From NCBI RefSeq assembly GCF_000090795.2, contig NW_003546534.1:12071-39449 (forward strand): a stretch of 27,379 nucleotides of DNA, in the 5' to 3' direction. The position numbers were made by a program, and so were the translations under genes. Of the stretch, positions 7,925 to 18,755 are shown one piece after another (within the stretch, counting starts at the first letter, position 1; every line of letters starts with the position of its first letter). The DNA is from Amphimedon queenslandica. Taxonomy: Eukaryota; Porifera; Demospongiae; Haplosclerida; Niphatidae. The notes under the pieces were generated by a model. That model made no database searches and had not been told where the DNA came from. It saw only the letters and a list, made by a program, of their open reading frames with translations.

Positions 7925-9430
7925 ATTAACGTGGTTCTGCTTCATGTGTGTTTGTAATTTGGTGCATAATGAAAGAAGTTTGTCCCTTAGATTTTGTTCT
8001 TTTGTAGATTGACAACCCTTCACTGCTGCATATCTCTGCTTTTGTGGTGGTAAGAACTCTTATATTTTAGTATCGCATAACTTAAATCTCATCTTTTAAA
8101 TTGTATCTTGAGCAGCTGAAATATCAACCTCCATCATTTGTAGAGAACTTGTTAGTGTAACAAACAATATCTTGGTCTTGTTGTGCATTAACAAATCAAT
8201 GAGCAACCTGAAACCAAATAATTTAAACAGTTAAAAAGTAAAAAAATAACTTCCAGCTACTATATCGCTCCCATGGTCCTGAAATTTACTTTCATTGACT
8301 TCTTCTCTAACAGTCATCTACTGCCTCGAAAGAAGGCATAGATCCTTTGATTGGTGAATAGATAAATCTTTCATCCCAATATTTCAGTTAGTCTGGCATA
8401 TCCTCATTCGTCTTATCATTCAAAGACTGTAGTATTTCAATTTGTTGTGATATTTGGCTCCTATTTCATGCACATTTTTTAATCATCTTGTGAGGCAGAT
8501 GTAGCATGTCACATGTAACCACACACATCGTCACTATTATAGTTTTTCTGTGGTGAAGCTGTCTTTCTTTTGTACTTGATAGTTTTATGAACATTGTTTA
8601 AGACAAAGTCCATACAAAATAGATGTAAGACTTTGCAGCAATGGTCGAAACAGTAAGAAACAAGTTTAGCCACTCATCAAGCAATTCATCGACTTTTTTA
8701 AAACCAACATTGAATATCACACTAGTATCATTGGCAAGAGGAACACACTATAAAGATTATGCCATTCTGACTGGAAACGTAAAAACTTATCTGTACTAGC
8801 ACCGCAGTCATTATAACAGCTGACAAATACATTTTTTAAATACTCTATTATCGAGATAAGAAGTGAGCTTCTTTCGATTAAAGCATTGAATACACTACTG
8901 AGGTTTTCCTCTGCTACTGGCAATTTGTCTTGTAAAGTCACCTTAAGACTATGCAGTATTGTCAAGTATAGCCATTTCCTTAACAGATTCCATTGCTTCA
9001 AAATGTTATTTTTTGTAACAATCGTTTACTACTTTTACTAGATGACTCTGGGTTCTTCGTACTTCTTTCCTTTTAGCTAGCTTTGTAGTTTTTCGTTCAG
9101 TGAAGAGTTTTATAGGACTATCATCAGTGTCAATGTTACGTGTGGAAACAGTGGTATTTTCACTAGTATGGCAAGTTTTATAGCTAGCATCTTGGATAGT
9201 GCTCCTCCTAGAAGCCATACTGGTACTCTTGCTCGTAACATTGTTGGTAGTCTTACCAGTACCCCTGTTAGTTCCCTGTCTCTGTCATGGCATCATCATC
9301 ATTAGCTGCCCCTGTGGTCTTTTAATGACAAACTCAATTCATCTATTTCCTCCTTTACTTCTTCACTTTCACTGGTAGAAGGTAAGTTTATCTCTTCATA
9401 AGCTACTTGTGCAGTACCTATTTTACTTCT
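7925..9430 (-). pseudogene. Unknown multi-exon gene relic
   Basis: Protein-like frames follow one another on the minus strand from 9430 down to 7925. The order is VAYEEINLPSTSESEEVKEE (9400-9300), a Ser/Thr/Lys-rich stretch MASRRSTIQDASYKTCH...KKEVRR-type (9218-9006), and a 94-codon frame ending in SEWHNLYSVFLLPM (9001-8717). Then come KVDELLDEWLNLFLTVST (about 8700-8650), QIEILQSLNDKTNEDMPD (about 8435), LKYWDERFIYSPIKGSMPSF (about 8380-8320), and after a probable intron (8255-8208) LLIDLLMHNKTKILFV and DISAAQDTI (8205-8110). Stops and frameshifts interrupt it. No catalytic motif was recognised. Probably a multicopy element gene. Confidence 0.5.
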
Positions 9431-9819
9431 CATGACAGACCTGTCATTTTCCAGCATTTTATGGGCCAGGAATGGTTATTGACATGCTAATTTTCCATGT
9501 GTTGCCACCACTATGTGAAAATAAAAAATACACTGTGATGTATCAGACAGCATAGGCTGTAGGACACTCTAATTATTATGTACTCTTGGCTAAAAATTTG
9601 CTATTTGCTAACAGTAAAAGCTGTATAAATGTGCTGCATAAGATTTTACATGCATGTTGTTTGAGCAAAATGGCTAAAAATGTATATAAAATACTGAAAC
9701 AAATACTTTGATTTAGAAACATCAAATACAAAATATAAATACAAATACTTTGATTTTTAAAACTGCAAATACAAACACAATTATATGAATAAAGTAATTA
9801 ATTACAGCTAAATATAAAT
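9431..9819. other. Spacer, AT-rich with ATAAATACAAATAC-type repeats
   Basis: No gene. Around 9700-9830 the words AAATACAAATA and AATATAAATAC recur several times as a degenerate short repeat. This lies immediately 3' of the minus-strand LINE, where LINEs of this type often end in short simple repeats, so it may be the LINE tail. That interpretation is an inference. Confidence 0.4.
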
Positions 9820-10800
9820 ACTACTGTATTTCACCCCAACTCTGATAATGACTGGCCCCTGACATATTACTGGAAACGATGATGCCAAGATCATGATGAC
9901 ATAGAGCATCAGAGATCTGATCACCATCCACACAGTAGACTGGAGAGCTACACTCATTAAAGAAAACTCTCATGGTGGCACACTTACGTGGGTTGATAAA
10001 CAGGGAATGGAAATGATCCATAAGACCAATGCTACTATTTTAGACTTAAATGACAATGAACCAGACAGGCTAAGGATAACTTTGAAGTTTAGAATCGACT
10101 TCAAATAGGAGCATGGATGAGTTTGAAATACATGTAAGATCATTAACAAAGATCTAAAAAGAAGTGGGCCAAGTATACTACTTTGTGGCACACCTTACCT
10201 CACAGGATGTCAGAGGAGTGGCCATCAAAACAAACAAGGCCATGTTTATCTGATAAGTAGCATTGGCACCATCTCGACAGACTCCCAGTAATGCCTATAA
10301 ACTACAGTTTATAAAGTAAAATCAAATGCGAGACTGAATTGAATGCCTTAAAGTGAAAATAGACCATGTCAGTAGGCAGACGACAATCATAATGAATGAT
10401 TTCCTTCTCAAAAGAGAGCAGCAGCTTGGATTCTGATGAATGGTTAGCCAAAAAGCCAAATTGACTCTGACTGAGAGAGGATCAAACAAACACAATTTCT
10501 TTTTTGTATACAATTGATTCAAGGACCTTGGATAGAATACTCAAAAGAGAAAATGGCCTATAATTCTCAACATCACTAGCATCACCAGACTCAAGGATTG
10601 GATCAATCTTATTGATCTTCCACTCATTGGGAAGGCAGCCATACTGTAAGCACTCTCAGAAAACAATAGTAACTTGAGCACCACTACATATTTCCAAAAT
10701 TTGCCACTAATACATACGATCAAGCATAACAGCCTTAGAGCAGTCTAGTTTAGACAAAGCCTTAAATACATTAGGGGTAGTAACTTCAATTGATCAAAAT
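9820..10800 (-). pseudogene. LINE reverse transcriptase domain relic
   Basis: Reading down the minus strand: VFKALSKLDCSKAVMLDRMY (near 10770-10710), LPNEWKINKIDPILESGDAS (near 10640-10580), then NYRPFSLLSILSKVLESIVY (near 10560-10505), QFGFLANHSSES (near 10470-10430) and PTDMVYFHFKAFNSV (near 10380-10330, the first catalytic Asp region, usually DFxKAFD). The box MPQSSILGPLLFR (near 10190-10150) follows, and ends with WIISIPCLSTH/HFHSLFINPRKCATMR and CHHDLGIIVSSNMS (near 9900-9860). The YADD catalytic box that should follow the GPLLF box is not readable. This is an RT without function. Confidence 0.85.
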
Positions 10801-11168
10801 TAAGCAGAAGGGGTAAGCATATTGTCAAGAGAGAGGAGTGTGAAGTGACTGCGTAAAAACAGAGTTAAAACAAGCATAACAGTGTAAAAATATTCCTATA
10901 ATTCTTTTCACGACCTTGAAAGTACAGCTCGATTTATATTAAGACTTATGAAGGTTCTCTCTACCATCTAATGCTTCCAGAAAAGACTTTAGACAATATC
11001 TCAATGTTCCTTCGCTGTTATAATGCTCATAACTTTGTACCATGTGCAAACCACCATTTTGCTTGCAGTGACCCCACCCACTTACATAGTGTCGGCGGGT
11101 GGTTGCTAAGGCCTGTTATTTCTCAAATACGTGTGAAGAAGAAAAGTAAGTGTTGACTTAGAATCAAA

Positions 11169-11184
11169 TATATATATATATATA
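11169..11184. repeat. TA microsatellite
   Basis: A short pure (TA)n run of about eight units inside the unreadable linker of the LINE. Confidence 0.9.
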
Positions 11185-11719
11185 GCACGTGGGTAAAATA
11201 AGGTATAGGACGACCTGGGGTTTACGCCCCCAAGTCATGAAAAGAATTGCATCAATTGACCTTGACTAAGATGTCCTAAGTAGAGCAATTTTTATGATGT
11301 ATGACTAAGAAAAGGAAAGAAGATGCATTGCATAATTATACAAAAAAATCCTGGGATTCACTCGAAAGTCTCTTACTAAAGTGGACTCAGATCTGTTTTG
11401 CTTCTCGTATTAGAATAGCTAGTGAACAATTAATAGCCAGGAAACGCTGAGTAATAGTGGATGTATCAGAGCCTCCTCTCAGCCTCCTCCTGAGAGATCT
11501 AGCAACTGATGAATCATACTTGGGGTGAACCACACGGGATAAGATCCCTTGAAAATACTGCAACAGGGAATGAAGAGAATACACGCCTCCCCCTGCAGTG
11601 TAGACCACATAGAGTTAATGTCTCCATACTTAAACTAGGAACTGAAATCAGTGCAGTCTAAGAATGAGCATAGACTATTCACATCAGCTTTAGAGTAGAG
11701 AAGAACTCTACCATTGGGT

Positions 11720-12520
11720 TTCAGTAACTGAACATGCAACTGGCTACATACTTTAATAAAAATAGATTAGAGAAAGTGATCAGAATAAGAAGAGCAAGAA
11801 AGAGAATCAATTGAAATATCGCAAGAAACTCTGAAGACTCAGTAAAAACTAAGTCCAGCCTAATACCATGAATGAGTTGCGCAAAAAAGTGTCTTAGATT
11901 ATGAGAAAAACAAGGTGACAAAGTGAGATAAAAAAGGGAGTAGTAAGAGAAAATGATAACCAGTTAATATCAGCAGAGTTGAAGACACCTGTCATTTTGA
12001 CACCGTGACAACCTGAGACAGAAGAAGAAAATGATAATAGCACAAGGTTGCGATAGGTATCACAACTGTTAAGTGCAATGTATAAACAAGAAACAACCAA
12101 GTTAAATTAAATGAGTTAAACAGAAACCATCTCAACATCAACCTGATTAGGAATAAGTCGAGAAGGAATTATATCTGCCATAGCAAAAACCACGCCTCCA
12201 ACGGGATCTTCTGTCAAATCTGTAAATAGCACACCCATATGGCAGAATTTCATTATCAGAAACAAATTTAGACAACCACGACTCAGCAATACAAAAAGTA
12301 CCATTGGATTTTGAGTAGTCAGGCTCCGCCCCTTTGCTGGATGTGGAATGGTCTGGAGACACTTCAAGTTTTGCCTGGTCCTTGCACTGGACTGTATGTG
12401 CACCAATGAGATTGTTCCAACCGCAAGCTTGTCAATAGCACTGAATTACACATTAATTTTATTAAAATGGCATTTAGAGTTGTTACAAGATCTGAAGTTT
12501 AAAAAGAAGTAAAGAATGAA
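11720..12520 (-). pseudogene. LINE endonuclease domain relic
   Basis: The AP-endonuclease (EEP superfamily) fold of the LINE is recognisable from ESWLSKFVSDNEILPYGC with AIYRFDR (near 12290-12210; the family has ETWL..DSE..GY.L.R.DR). This is followed in another frame by GGVVFAMADIIPSRLIPNQ (12190-12140). Farther on are SCLYIALNSCDTYRNLV (near 12090), VKMTGVFNSADINWLSFSL (12010-11950; GDFN catalytic Asp replaced by GVFN) and GIRLDLVFTESSEF (near 11860-11820; family TLDLVFT). The mutated GDFN box and several frameshifts show it is dead. Confidence 0.8.
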
Positions 12521-13099
12521 CCGCAGATGGGCATCACAAAGTTTGTTGCTGATGATTAGGAAAATTTCTTGTGCCTGCTGACAGGATTTAGTGGGTAATT
12601 ATTGTCAGTCACTACTGAGATTCAGTGCTGACATACGTCCTCCGCTAAATCAGCTCTGGAACAGAAAAACTCTTCCTTTGTTCCCTCATTAATGATTAAA
12701 GCTTTTGAGTTTGCCTATTGATGAGCAACAAGTTACGAAATGGTTAGTTCACTTAATGATTCTTATCTAAAAATTATGTGCAGTGTTACAGGGGTACAAC
12801 CTTTTATGAAAGTTTGGGAACTACTTCTACCTTGTATGCAATAGCCATGGCTTTTCAAGTTCTTATTATTTTAGACTATCTTGGCCTTGTTAATCATACT
12901 CTTTTTCTGTGATAACCAAATAAATTTAATGAGTAGATGAAGAGCGGAGAAAACAAAACATTAATGTTTAAAACTGAGTTTTAGCTATAATTGCTTCTTC
13001 ATATTTCTAGTAACTATGTTCTAAGGGTTAGTCCATCATGTGAAATGAACATGTGGGTGCATACGGTCAATTACATTTCATTGTGTTCCACAAAAGCTT

Positions 13100-14110
13100 C
13101 GAATGTCTCCAGACCCTTCCTGCTCCTGCGAAGGGGCAGGGCCAGACAATATTTTCAGTAGACGAATGATTGCAAAAGTGACAACTTAAAATTAAGGCTT
13201 AGGGCATTTCAGATGCCAATGAGGATGGGTCATTAAGGTTCTATGCTTCTTAAGCAACATGGAACGTTCAATTTTTTGAGAAGAGATATCAGGTCCGATA
13301 GATATATTCAGAGAATCAGCTAGTTTTCACGTATTGCAAAGAACGCACCCCAGGAACAAAAAAATTTTACAAGGATTGGTCTAAATTGATCAGAATGGTA
13401 CGTTTATAAACGGAAAAGGTCTTTGAGACACTGCGAATTAACTGATGTGGTAACACTATACAGGATGGAAGCAGCGCCTCTTGATCTTCAAGAAACCAAT
13501 CGACTCTTTTTGTACCTTACGGATATTCCGGTATACTAGTAATGACTACATTTACCCTACAATTACCACCGTGATTGGCAGAGAGGTTTTATACTGGTCT
13601 GGATGGCGTTTCAGAAGTATTTGTCTGAGTCTGGATGGTGCCTGGAGAAGAATCAACTCTAGATGATAGGAGCCTCACTTGGTCCTTTATACTATCAATC
13701 TCGGAGAAGACGGATGATGTACATGTAGCAGAGAAAGATGATTCATTTGCTCAATGTTGTTTTGAAGAACTGCTAATTGAGAACATAACTTACTGAGATT
13801 AGTCACAAGAAGTCTCACGCAGTATAGACAGGTATACGGATAGGCCGAGGCGCATGATGTGGCAAAACCAATACACTGCACATGTGACCAACATGACCGT
13901 GACTTGTACTCGACCATGTGCCCCGAGTCATTAACTTAAGGAACTAAAAGAAGCACCATCTTTCCCTTTTGATGTTCTGGTTTGTTTATTACCAGTTGCT
14001 TTAGTACCCGACTTTCACTTTGGCTGGGGTGGCATACTATAGCTGAGCTGACTGACAGAATTAACAATTTGGATACAGAAGAAGGAACAGAGACCACAAA
14101 TAAATAGCAG
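13100..14110 (-). pseudogene. LINE ORF1 relic
   Basis: Minus-strand frames upstream of the endonuclease read VINKPEHQKGKMVLLLV (near 13990), then LSKLCSQLAVLQNNIEQMNH (near 13800-13740, coiled-coil-like), SIKDQVRLLSSRVDSSPGT (13695-13640), VVITSIPEYP (near 13560), RSVSKTFSVYKRT (near 13430), FVPGVRSLQYVK (near 13350) and ISIGPDISSQKIERSMLLKK (near 13310-13255). This matches the layout of CR1/L2 ORF1 proteins: coiled coil, then an RNA-binding core of the 'NLIISGLPE ... RPILVKF ... IKPD.S..ER..E.LLL.ER' type. ORF1 proteins coat LINE RNA. It has stops throughout. The start is not fixed. Confidence 0.6.
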
Positions 14111-14619
14111 GGATGAATACCTGATTAAATGGCCAGCAAGAATGAACTAAATCGGCACAAACTCAATGGAAGAAAGGCTTAAACAGAGCCTATGAAACAT
14201 TGAATGCGACACTATCAGGCTAATAGAATAGAGGGACCTGAATGTACAGTTGGTTCTCTTTGTTTTACAGCTAATTTTATTGTCATTGCAGTTCGCATAA
14301 AAAAAGGATGGAAGCCACTTTTTAGTGAAGAAAGATGATATACACATGTTCTAATGGCTCTGATGCAACTTTTATATCTGCATATGATGTAAGGTAGACT
14401 GTAATATACATATCATTCCTTTTACTGACTTTATATTTTATTCCTTGTCACTTTCAGCACAATATGTTAGCCTAGAAGCATGTAAATCACTGACTAGCTC
14501 TGAATTCTACAAAACATGTAGTGGCAAGTTGAAATGGATGGGTCTCAAAATATAAACCACGCCTGCCTGAGTTTAGCACATGGAATGGTACTGTTTCAGC
14601 AAAAAAGGGTTACCTACAA
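14111..14619. other. Mostly featureless; possible small exon at 14459
   Basis: No gene is clear. After an acceptor-like CACTTTCAG at 14458 a + strand frame of about 32 codons reads AQYVSLEACKSLTSSEFYKT and stops at TAA near 14554. It could be an isolated coding scrap. The minus-strand frame 14147-14347 has no family resemblance. Confidence 0.3.
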
Positions 14620-15800
14620 CATTTAGCATTGAAGTATATGCTCTAACAGCACACTACATGCTAAAAAACATTTAGCTTGTCCTGCTGTAACAGCGTAGCA
14701 TTTCAGTGCTAAAGCAGCACACTTTTTTGTGCGTGTATGTGACTTTCCAACTTCTGTTTTATGGACTGGGTATGTTATTCTCATAATTTCATGAAGATGA
14801 GTATTCCGACATAAGACAAGTGCAAGTACCGTGCACCCCATGTCGCAAGAGAGATGTAAAGGATGGTAGTCTTTCATCTTTGGAATCTTTCAAGTTGTTA
14901 GTTATCTTATTAAGCCATTCTGTGTGATGTTTGCAATCTAAGAGATATGAGGAGATTGAATTGTATAATTGCCTAGGTGTTTTGACATTATAATGGCCTT
15001 GCGTGTACCAAGAACATGGCATCTACAAAGACAATGTAATTAGGCTAAAGCCATTCATTCAGTAAGTTATTAGTCAAAACTTGATGCTGTGTTCTTTTAT
15101 CTTTCTTGCAGTTTGTTTGTCCAGTAACTTTTGGGAGCTTCATGAGGCACCCAATTGTTATCACAAATTATTGTTCCTTAAAAAAATGGAGTACTGGTCG
15201 TTACCTTGTCATGCTTCTTGTCACTGATTGCGCCATGCCAATCTCCTCTGCAAACATTTTATCAGTCGTTCATTTTCCTTCTCTTTCTTGTTTGACTCCA
15301 TGCAGACATTGTCAGTAGTTTTTTTGTATAATGGTTGTTGATGCAGTAAATGATTTTCTCAATCATTGGTGGGTAATATAAGATTTTGTGGCTAGCTTTC
15401 CAGCTGCTCTGAATGTCTGCAAGTTGTGCTGCTTTACCCTGCAAGCTACCATTCCATTAAAGGTGTTAACAATTCCTCTATCCTTTATTAAAATACGTGG
15501 TGGAAGGTCATTTTCTGTGACAGTTTCAATCATTTAAGAAATATTTTCACTTCTTTCAGATTCACTTCAGTTGTTTATGACCATTGGTGCAAAGATAACA
15601 TTCTCCTTTTCTGGAGAAACTGATTCATGAATGCTTTAGTTACGTCAATTCGATAATTCATTAACAACGAAGTCTTTTGCTAGTAAGCTTCATTATGTTA
15701 AGTGATGGCTCTCTTCAAATCCTTATTGATGCACATCTCATATGCTTCTTCTAGACCTAGAGCTCTCCATGGTTCTCCAGTTATGTGCACAATAGGGTTA
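14620..15800 (-). pseudogene. Decayed gene of an unknown multicopy animal family
   Basis: Minus-strand coding pieces in order: LGLEEAYEMCINKDLKRAIT (near 15750-15690), SPEKENVIFAPMVINN (near 15610-15570), ETVTENDLPPRILIKDRGIV (near 15530-15470) with NTFNGMVACRVKQHNLQTF, LADIQSSWKASHKILYYPPM in an overlapping frame, VFVDAMFLVHARPL (near 15025-14985), LYNSISSYLLDCKHHTEWLN (near 14965-14910) and a 14877-14623 frame containing LALVLCRNTHLHEIMRI. The VDAMFLVHARPL piece recalls a conserved acidic block in uncharacterised multicopy proteins of sponges, cnidarians and fish. That comparison is from memory. Frame changes are frequent, so no working protein is possible. Confidence 0.5.
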
Positions 15801-15835
15801 AGATAAAATGACACATTAAAAATTTCTCTCCTATG

Positions 15836-16025
15836 TATATAGGAGATTTTGCATACTTCTACACAAATTTACTCCTATATAATGTATGAGAAACCTTATT
15901 ACAATATACTGTAACCATGCGTCACCAGCAACTTCTATATACAGTGGAAGGATTTCGCGCACCCCTATGCAGAATCTCTCATATACCATGGAAGGATTTG
16001 GCATAACCCTACGCAAATGAACTCA
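15836..16025. repeat. 44-bp degenerate tandem repeat
   Basis: Two units of 44 bases (15938-15981 and 15982-16025) share the TATAC..TGGAAGGATTT core, then GC, CCCTA.GCA and an ACTC-type end. A more diverged related unit (ATATAGGAGATTTTGCATAC...TTTACTC) occurs at about 15836-15880. A small palindrome CTCCTATGTATATAGGAG lies at 15829-15846. Open frames here are incidental. Confidence 0.65.
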
Positions 16026-16808
16026 ATTTTTATATAGCAATTATTTTGCATTTGAAATGGAAAAAGGCCCCTCTTTTTAAGGTAACTAATTTCAGTAAAA
16101 TTCTGTTATAATTTTAAATTAATTACGTCAGGGCTAGCATATACAATTAAGCATTCATTCATTCCCACAGTTATTGAGAAAATGAATACGTACAATGTAT
16201 AATTACGTTCATGTTACGTTATCTACTGCTATAATGCTATATAAGGGAAGATTTAAATGCATACCTTTTAATAGCTATGTCATAACATAGCAGAATCATT
16301 GATGTATTAAATCATTACAAACACTAACTATTAGCATATGAAGGGGATTTACAATAATTTGTAGAAAGTATGTTTTAAAAACTTTAAGAATTGCAATGGT
16401 AATACCAGGTACTATATATAAAGTGCATCGTTTTGGTTCTTACTGTGTTTTACCTCACAAATGCAATGTAACCAATAGAGCAAACTTAATCTTGCTTGCA
16501 AAATGTGCCATTTCACACTCCCTTACTACCATTTAGCACCTTTTTTGAAATGTACTATACATTGTAAGTAGAGTAGAGTGACATATAGACTTTCCAGACT
16601 AACCCTTGTGTACTTAAAAGTTTAAGGTTCGAGAATCTTGCTTTATTTCAGAGAGTCTTCCCTTATTTGAGAGAGTCTTTCTTTCAAAACCTGAATTCAG
16701 ATAGTGTTTAGAAAGCAACTGTTCTTATTTTGCTTTTTATTATAAGTTACAAAAAGATCCACTCTTGGTTGTAATTGTACAGTACAGTGTATAGCTATTT
16801 ATGTTCAA
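16026..16808. other. Upstream region of RecQ relic B; no gene
   Basis: No coding frame is convincing. A TATATATAAAG word at about 16413-16421 could have been a TATA element for the gene starting at 16809, but the distance (about 390 bases) would require a 5' untranslated exon or intron. A 20-bp triple repeat lies at 16631-16690. Confidence 0.3.
16631..16690. repeat. 20-bp tandem repeat, three units
   Basis: Three consecutive 20-base units starting GAGAATCTTGCTTTATTTCA, then GAGAGTCTTCCCTTATTTGA, then GAGAGTCTTTCTTTCAAAAC. The first two match at about 16 of 20 positions; the third decays toward its end. Confidence 0.75.
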
Positions 16809-17090
16809 ATGGAGGAAGCTAAGCTTCATTTCTGTCAGTTTATTTTGTACCTAGAGGAATCTTTCAAATTACTTTCATCTGGTAAAGGAAAAAGCTTACA
16901 AGAAAGGAGTGATACTGAAGATGAGAATGATGAAATATGTGGTATGTGAAGCATTAAATGAAGTATACCATTTATCGTTTTTACTTCCTTGTAGATGTAT
17001 GTGAAAATTGCCTGGAGAAAGCTTGATTTTACTGCCAAGAATGTAAGACGACTTACAGCAAATTGTGTGCTATACAGCACAAGGGTGTAG
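16809..17090 (+). pseudogene. RecQ-like gene B, 5' exons with B-box-like zinc motif
   Basis: ATG at 16809 opens an exon (MEEAKLHFCQFILYLEESFK..., ending with an acidic DTEDENDEI tail) that stops at a donor G/GTATGT after 16941 in phase 1. The next exon begins at 16995 after CTTCCTTGTAG; joined in frame it reads DVCENCLEKA, then TGA (17024), then FYCQECKTTYSKLCAIQHKG. The pattern C-x2-C ... C-x2-C ... C ... H resembles a TRIM-type B-box zinc finger with the spacing of its first half slightly changed. The intron is 53 bases. The in-frame TGA shows decay. The link to the helicase exons that follow is inferred from strand, proximity and compatible splicing. Confidence 0.55.
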
Positions 17091-17460
17091 CTAGCATAAG
17101 GCTAAGATAGGCTATAGCCTACCCTAAAGTTCATAAGTCAGAATTGAGGTTTAGTAGTTTACCTATATGGATTTTCTGCCTCAGTCATCTATCATCAAAG
17201 ATTATTGAAGTTTAGGGTAGCCGTCACAACTGGCAGTTACTCTCTCAGTCACTCTTGACACAGGCAAACTGACACAGGAGAAAGAAAAGAAAAGCAGCCA
17301 TTTTACCACAATTATTTTTAAGGTGGAGTCTTTTCATAATTAACTTAATTAGCTAGCTTAAGAAAAAGTTAACTTTAACTGAAGCCATCACATTGTCAGC
17401 TGCAAAGAAACAATTTTAATGCAAATTTTAGTTGAGTATATTATTAGTCAAGCCCAGGCA
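17091..17460. other. Probable insertion or intron inside gene B
   Basis: Non-coding. It contains a short inverted pair: GGCTATAGCCTACCCTAAA near 17108-17130 and GAAGTTTAGGGTAGCC near 17206-17222 share the TTTAGGGTAG block as complements, about 90 bases apart. This could be the trace of a small inserted element. Coding sense resumes near 17470. Confidence 0.35.
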
Positions 17461-17469
17461 TAAATTTGT

Positions 17470-17845
17470 ACTGACAGTGAGCGTGAGGAAATTGCAGATG
17501 ATGATCTTGTAAATGATTTTGTTGAATGTGCTGCTACTTTGAGTCTTGGCTGAGTTCTCATATGAGTGTGAAGCAGTTGCAACAACCATAGATACTACAG
17601 TAAATGAAACTCCACATTGAACACTCCTTATTGCAAGAACACGCCAATTTTGTAGCTGTAAAAGTGGGTGTGGCCAAATTAGCGGCACGCTTTAGCGCCC
17701 CATTTCTCCTCATAGTCTACCCTTTCGTTTTTTCTCCTACCGCTCTTAATGCATCATCAGCAAAAGTCAAGAAATATTCATATCTTAACATGCCTCAGTA
17801 AACTTGATGTGCCTGTTGCTCAGAATTTGACACCTCTGAGTTATG
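17470..17845 (+). pseudogene. RecQ-like gene B, middle exons
   Basis: A frame from 17473 reads SEREEIADDDLVNDFVECAA, then TLSLG and a stop near 17551. Farther on, a frame near 17790-17845 reads LDVPVAQNLTPLSY and ends in a donor (TTATG/GTAAGT). The 43-base intron 17846-17888 joins it in frame to the helicase exon at 17889 (SYG/LLEKPF). Between these, an open frame 17604-17801 carries no recognised domain. The acidic segment is the type of linker expected between a zinc module and a helicase core. Confidence 0.5.
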
Positions 17846-17888
17846 GTAAGTTTTGTATTTGCTGATAATGTTGAAATTGAAGTTACAG

Positions 17889-18320
17889 GATTGCTAGAAA
17901 AACCTTTCAATTTAACATCATTTAAATTTTGGCAATTGAAGGCTATTATATCGGTACTGAAAGGAAGAAATTCAATAATAATGCAGCCCACAGGTTCTGA
18001 AAAAAGCTTATTCTTTCAAATTCCTTCACTGGTCACAGAAAGAATAGTTTTAACACCCACTCATGGCCAACTGGTGTTTAAAGCTCAAACATTGTGCAAT
18101 TCCAGCAACAATTTTGGGCAGCTCTCAAATGGACAAGAATATTGATGTAAAGGTTAAAGATGGTTGTTTCGTATTCATTTTTGTCACATCAGAGAAGTTC
18201 CTTAATGAGAGTGGAAAACCATCACATTTGTTTGCTTCTGGACACGTAAGGTTTATAGAAATTACAAAGTTCATGTAATGCAAAGTTGGGAAACGTTGAG
18301 GTGTGGATTACAGTATTATT
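17889..18320 (+). pseudogene. RecQ-like gene B, helicase motifs 0 to II
   Basis: The exon reads LLEKPFNLTSFKFWQLKAII (motif 0, with the family Gln), then SVLKGRNSIIMQPTGSEKSL. Here Walker A, normally PTGSGKS, has Glu in place of the second Gly, which should abolish ATP binding. FFQIPSLVTERIV follows. Near 18060 the frame shifts and continues MANWCLKLK...ILGSSQMDKN (motif Ia region), then FVTSEKFLNESGKPSHLF. The DEAH box (motif II) is unreadable: the frame gives FIEITKF before a shift to HVMQSWETLRCGLQYY. A donor (ATT/GTAAGT) ends the exon at 18320. Confidence 0.8.
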
Positions 18321-18385
18321 GTAAGTCGTCATGTTTCACTTTTATTCCCTATTATTAAACACTTATTTTATTATTATGCATGTAG

Positions 18386-18590
18386 GTCTGCATTTAAGTA
18401 TAGAATTCCTTTTTGTCAATACTGTCCCTGTTTTGTGATGCACTAACTGCCACAGCTACACCAGATGTAAAGAAAGATTTAATTCTGTGACTAAATAATC
18501 CAGTCCAAACTATTGCATCTGTAAACCAACCAAACATATTCTATTTTGTCCACAAACTTGAGTTCAGCGTGATTTACAAGGTAAATGTCA
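18386..18590 (+). pseudogene. RecQ-like gene B, helicase motif III exon
   Basis: After a 65-base intron with a GTAAGT donor and ATGTAG acceptor, the exon carries DALTATATPDVKKDLIL (motif III, TATAT), a TGA, then LNNPVQTIASVNQPNIFYF and VHKLEFS. It closes at a donor ACAAG/GTAAAT. The motif is perfectly conserved, but an internal stop and an upstream frame change remain. The next intron is 165 bases. Confidence 0.8.
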
Positions 18591-18755
18591 ATACATGTGT
18601 GATGCTTTAGTTGTGCTTTGTGTTTTTCACAATACTGATATTTGCATTGTTTTTGACTCCCAATGCATACTTTGTATCTATTTCAAAGAAGAACTAATAC
18701 CACTAAATTAAAAACTTGCCAAAAAGTGTCTCATTAGTCATTAATTTTATTGTAG

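Larger units (their letters stand above)
9820..14110 (-). mobile_element. CR1/L2-like LINE retrotransposon, degenerate
   Basis: On the minus strand, ORF1 (about 14110-13100), apurinic endonuclease (about 12520-11720) and reverse transcriptase (about 10800-9820) appear in the order expected of a two-ORF non-LTR retrotransposon of the CR1/L2/Rex1 type. Its life cycle would be target-primed reverse transcription in the nucleus. All parts carry many stops and frameshifts. About 0.6 kb between ORF1 and the endonuclease and about 0.6 kb between endonuclease and RT (with a TA microsatellite at 11169-11184) are unreadable. No target duplication was identified. Clade assignment is from motif style only. 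Confidence 0.75.

Noticed and set aside
10971..11156. 61-codon + strand open frame inside the LINE linker
   Set aside because: No family resemblance, and opposite to the direction of the element; probably chance.
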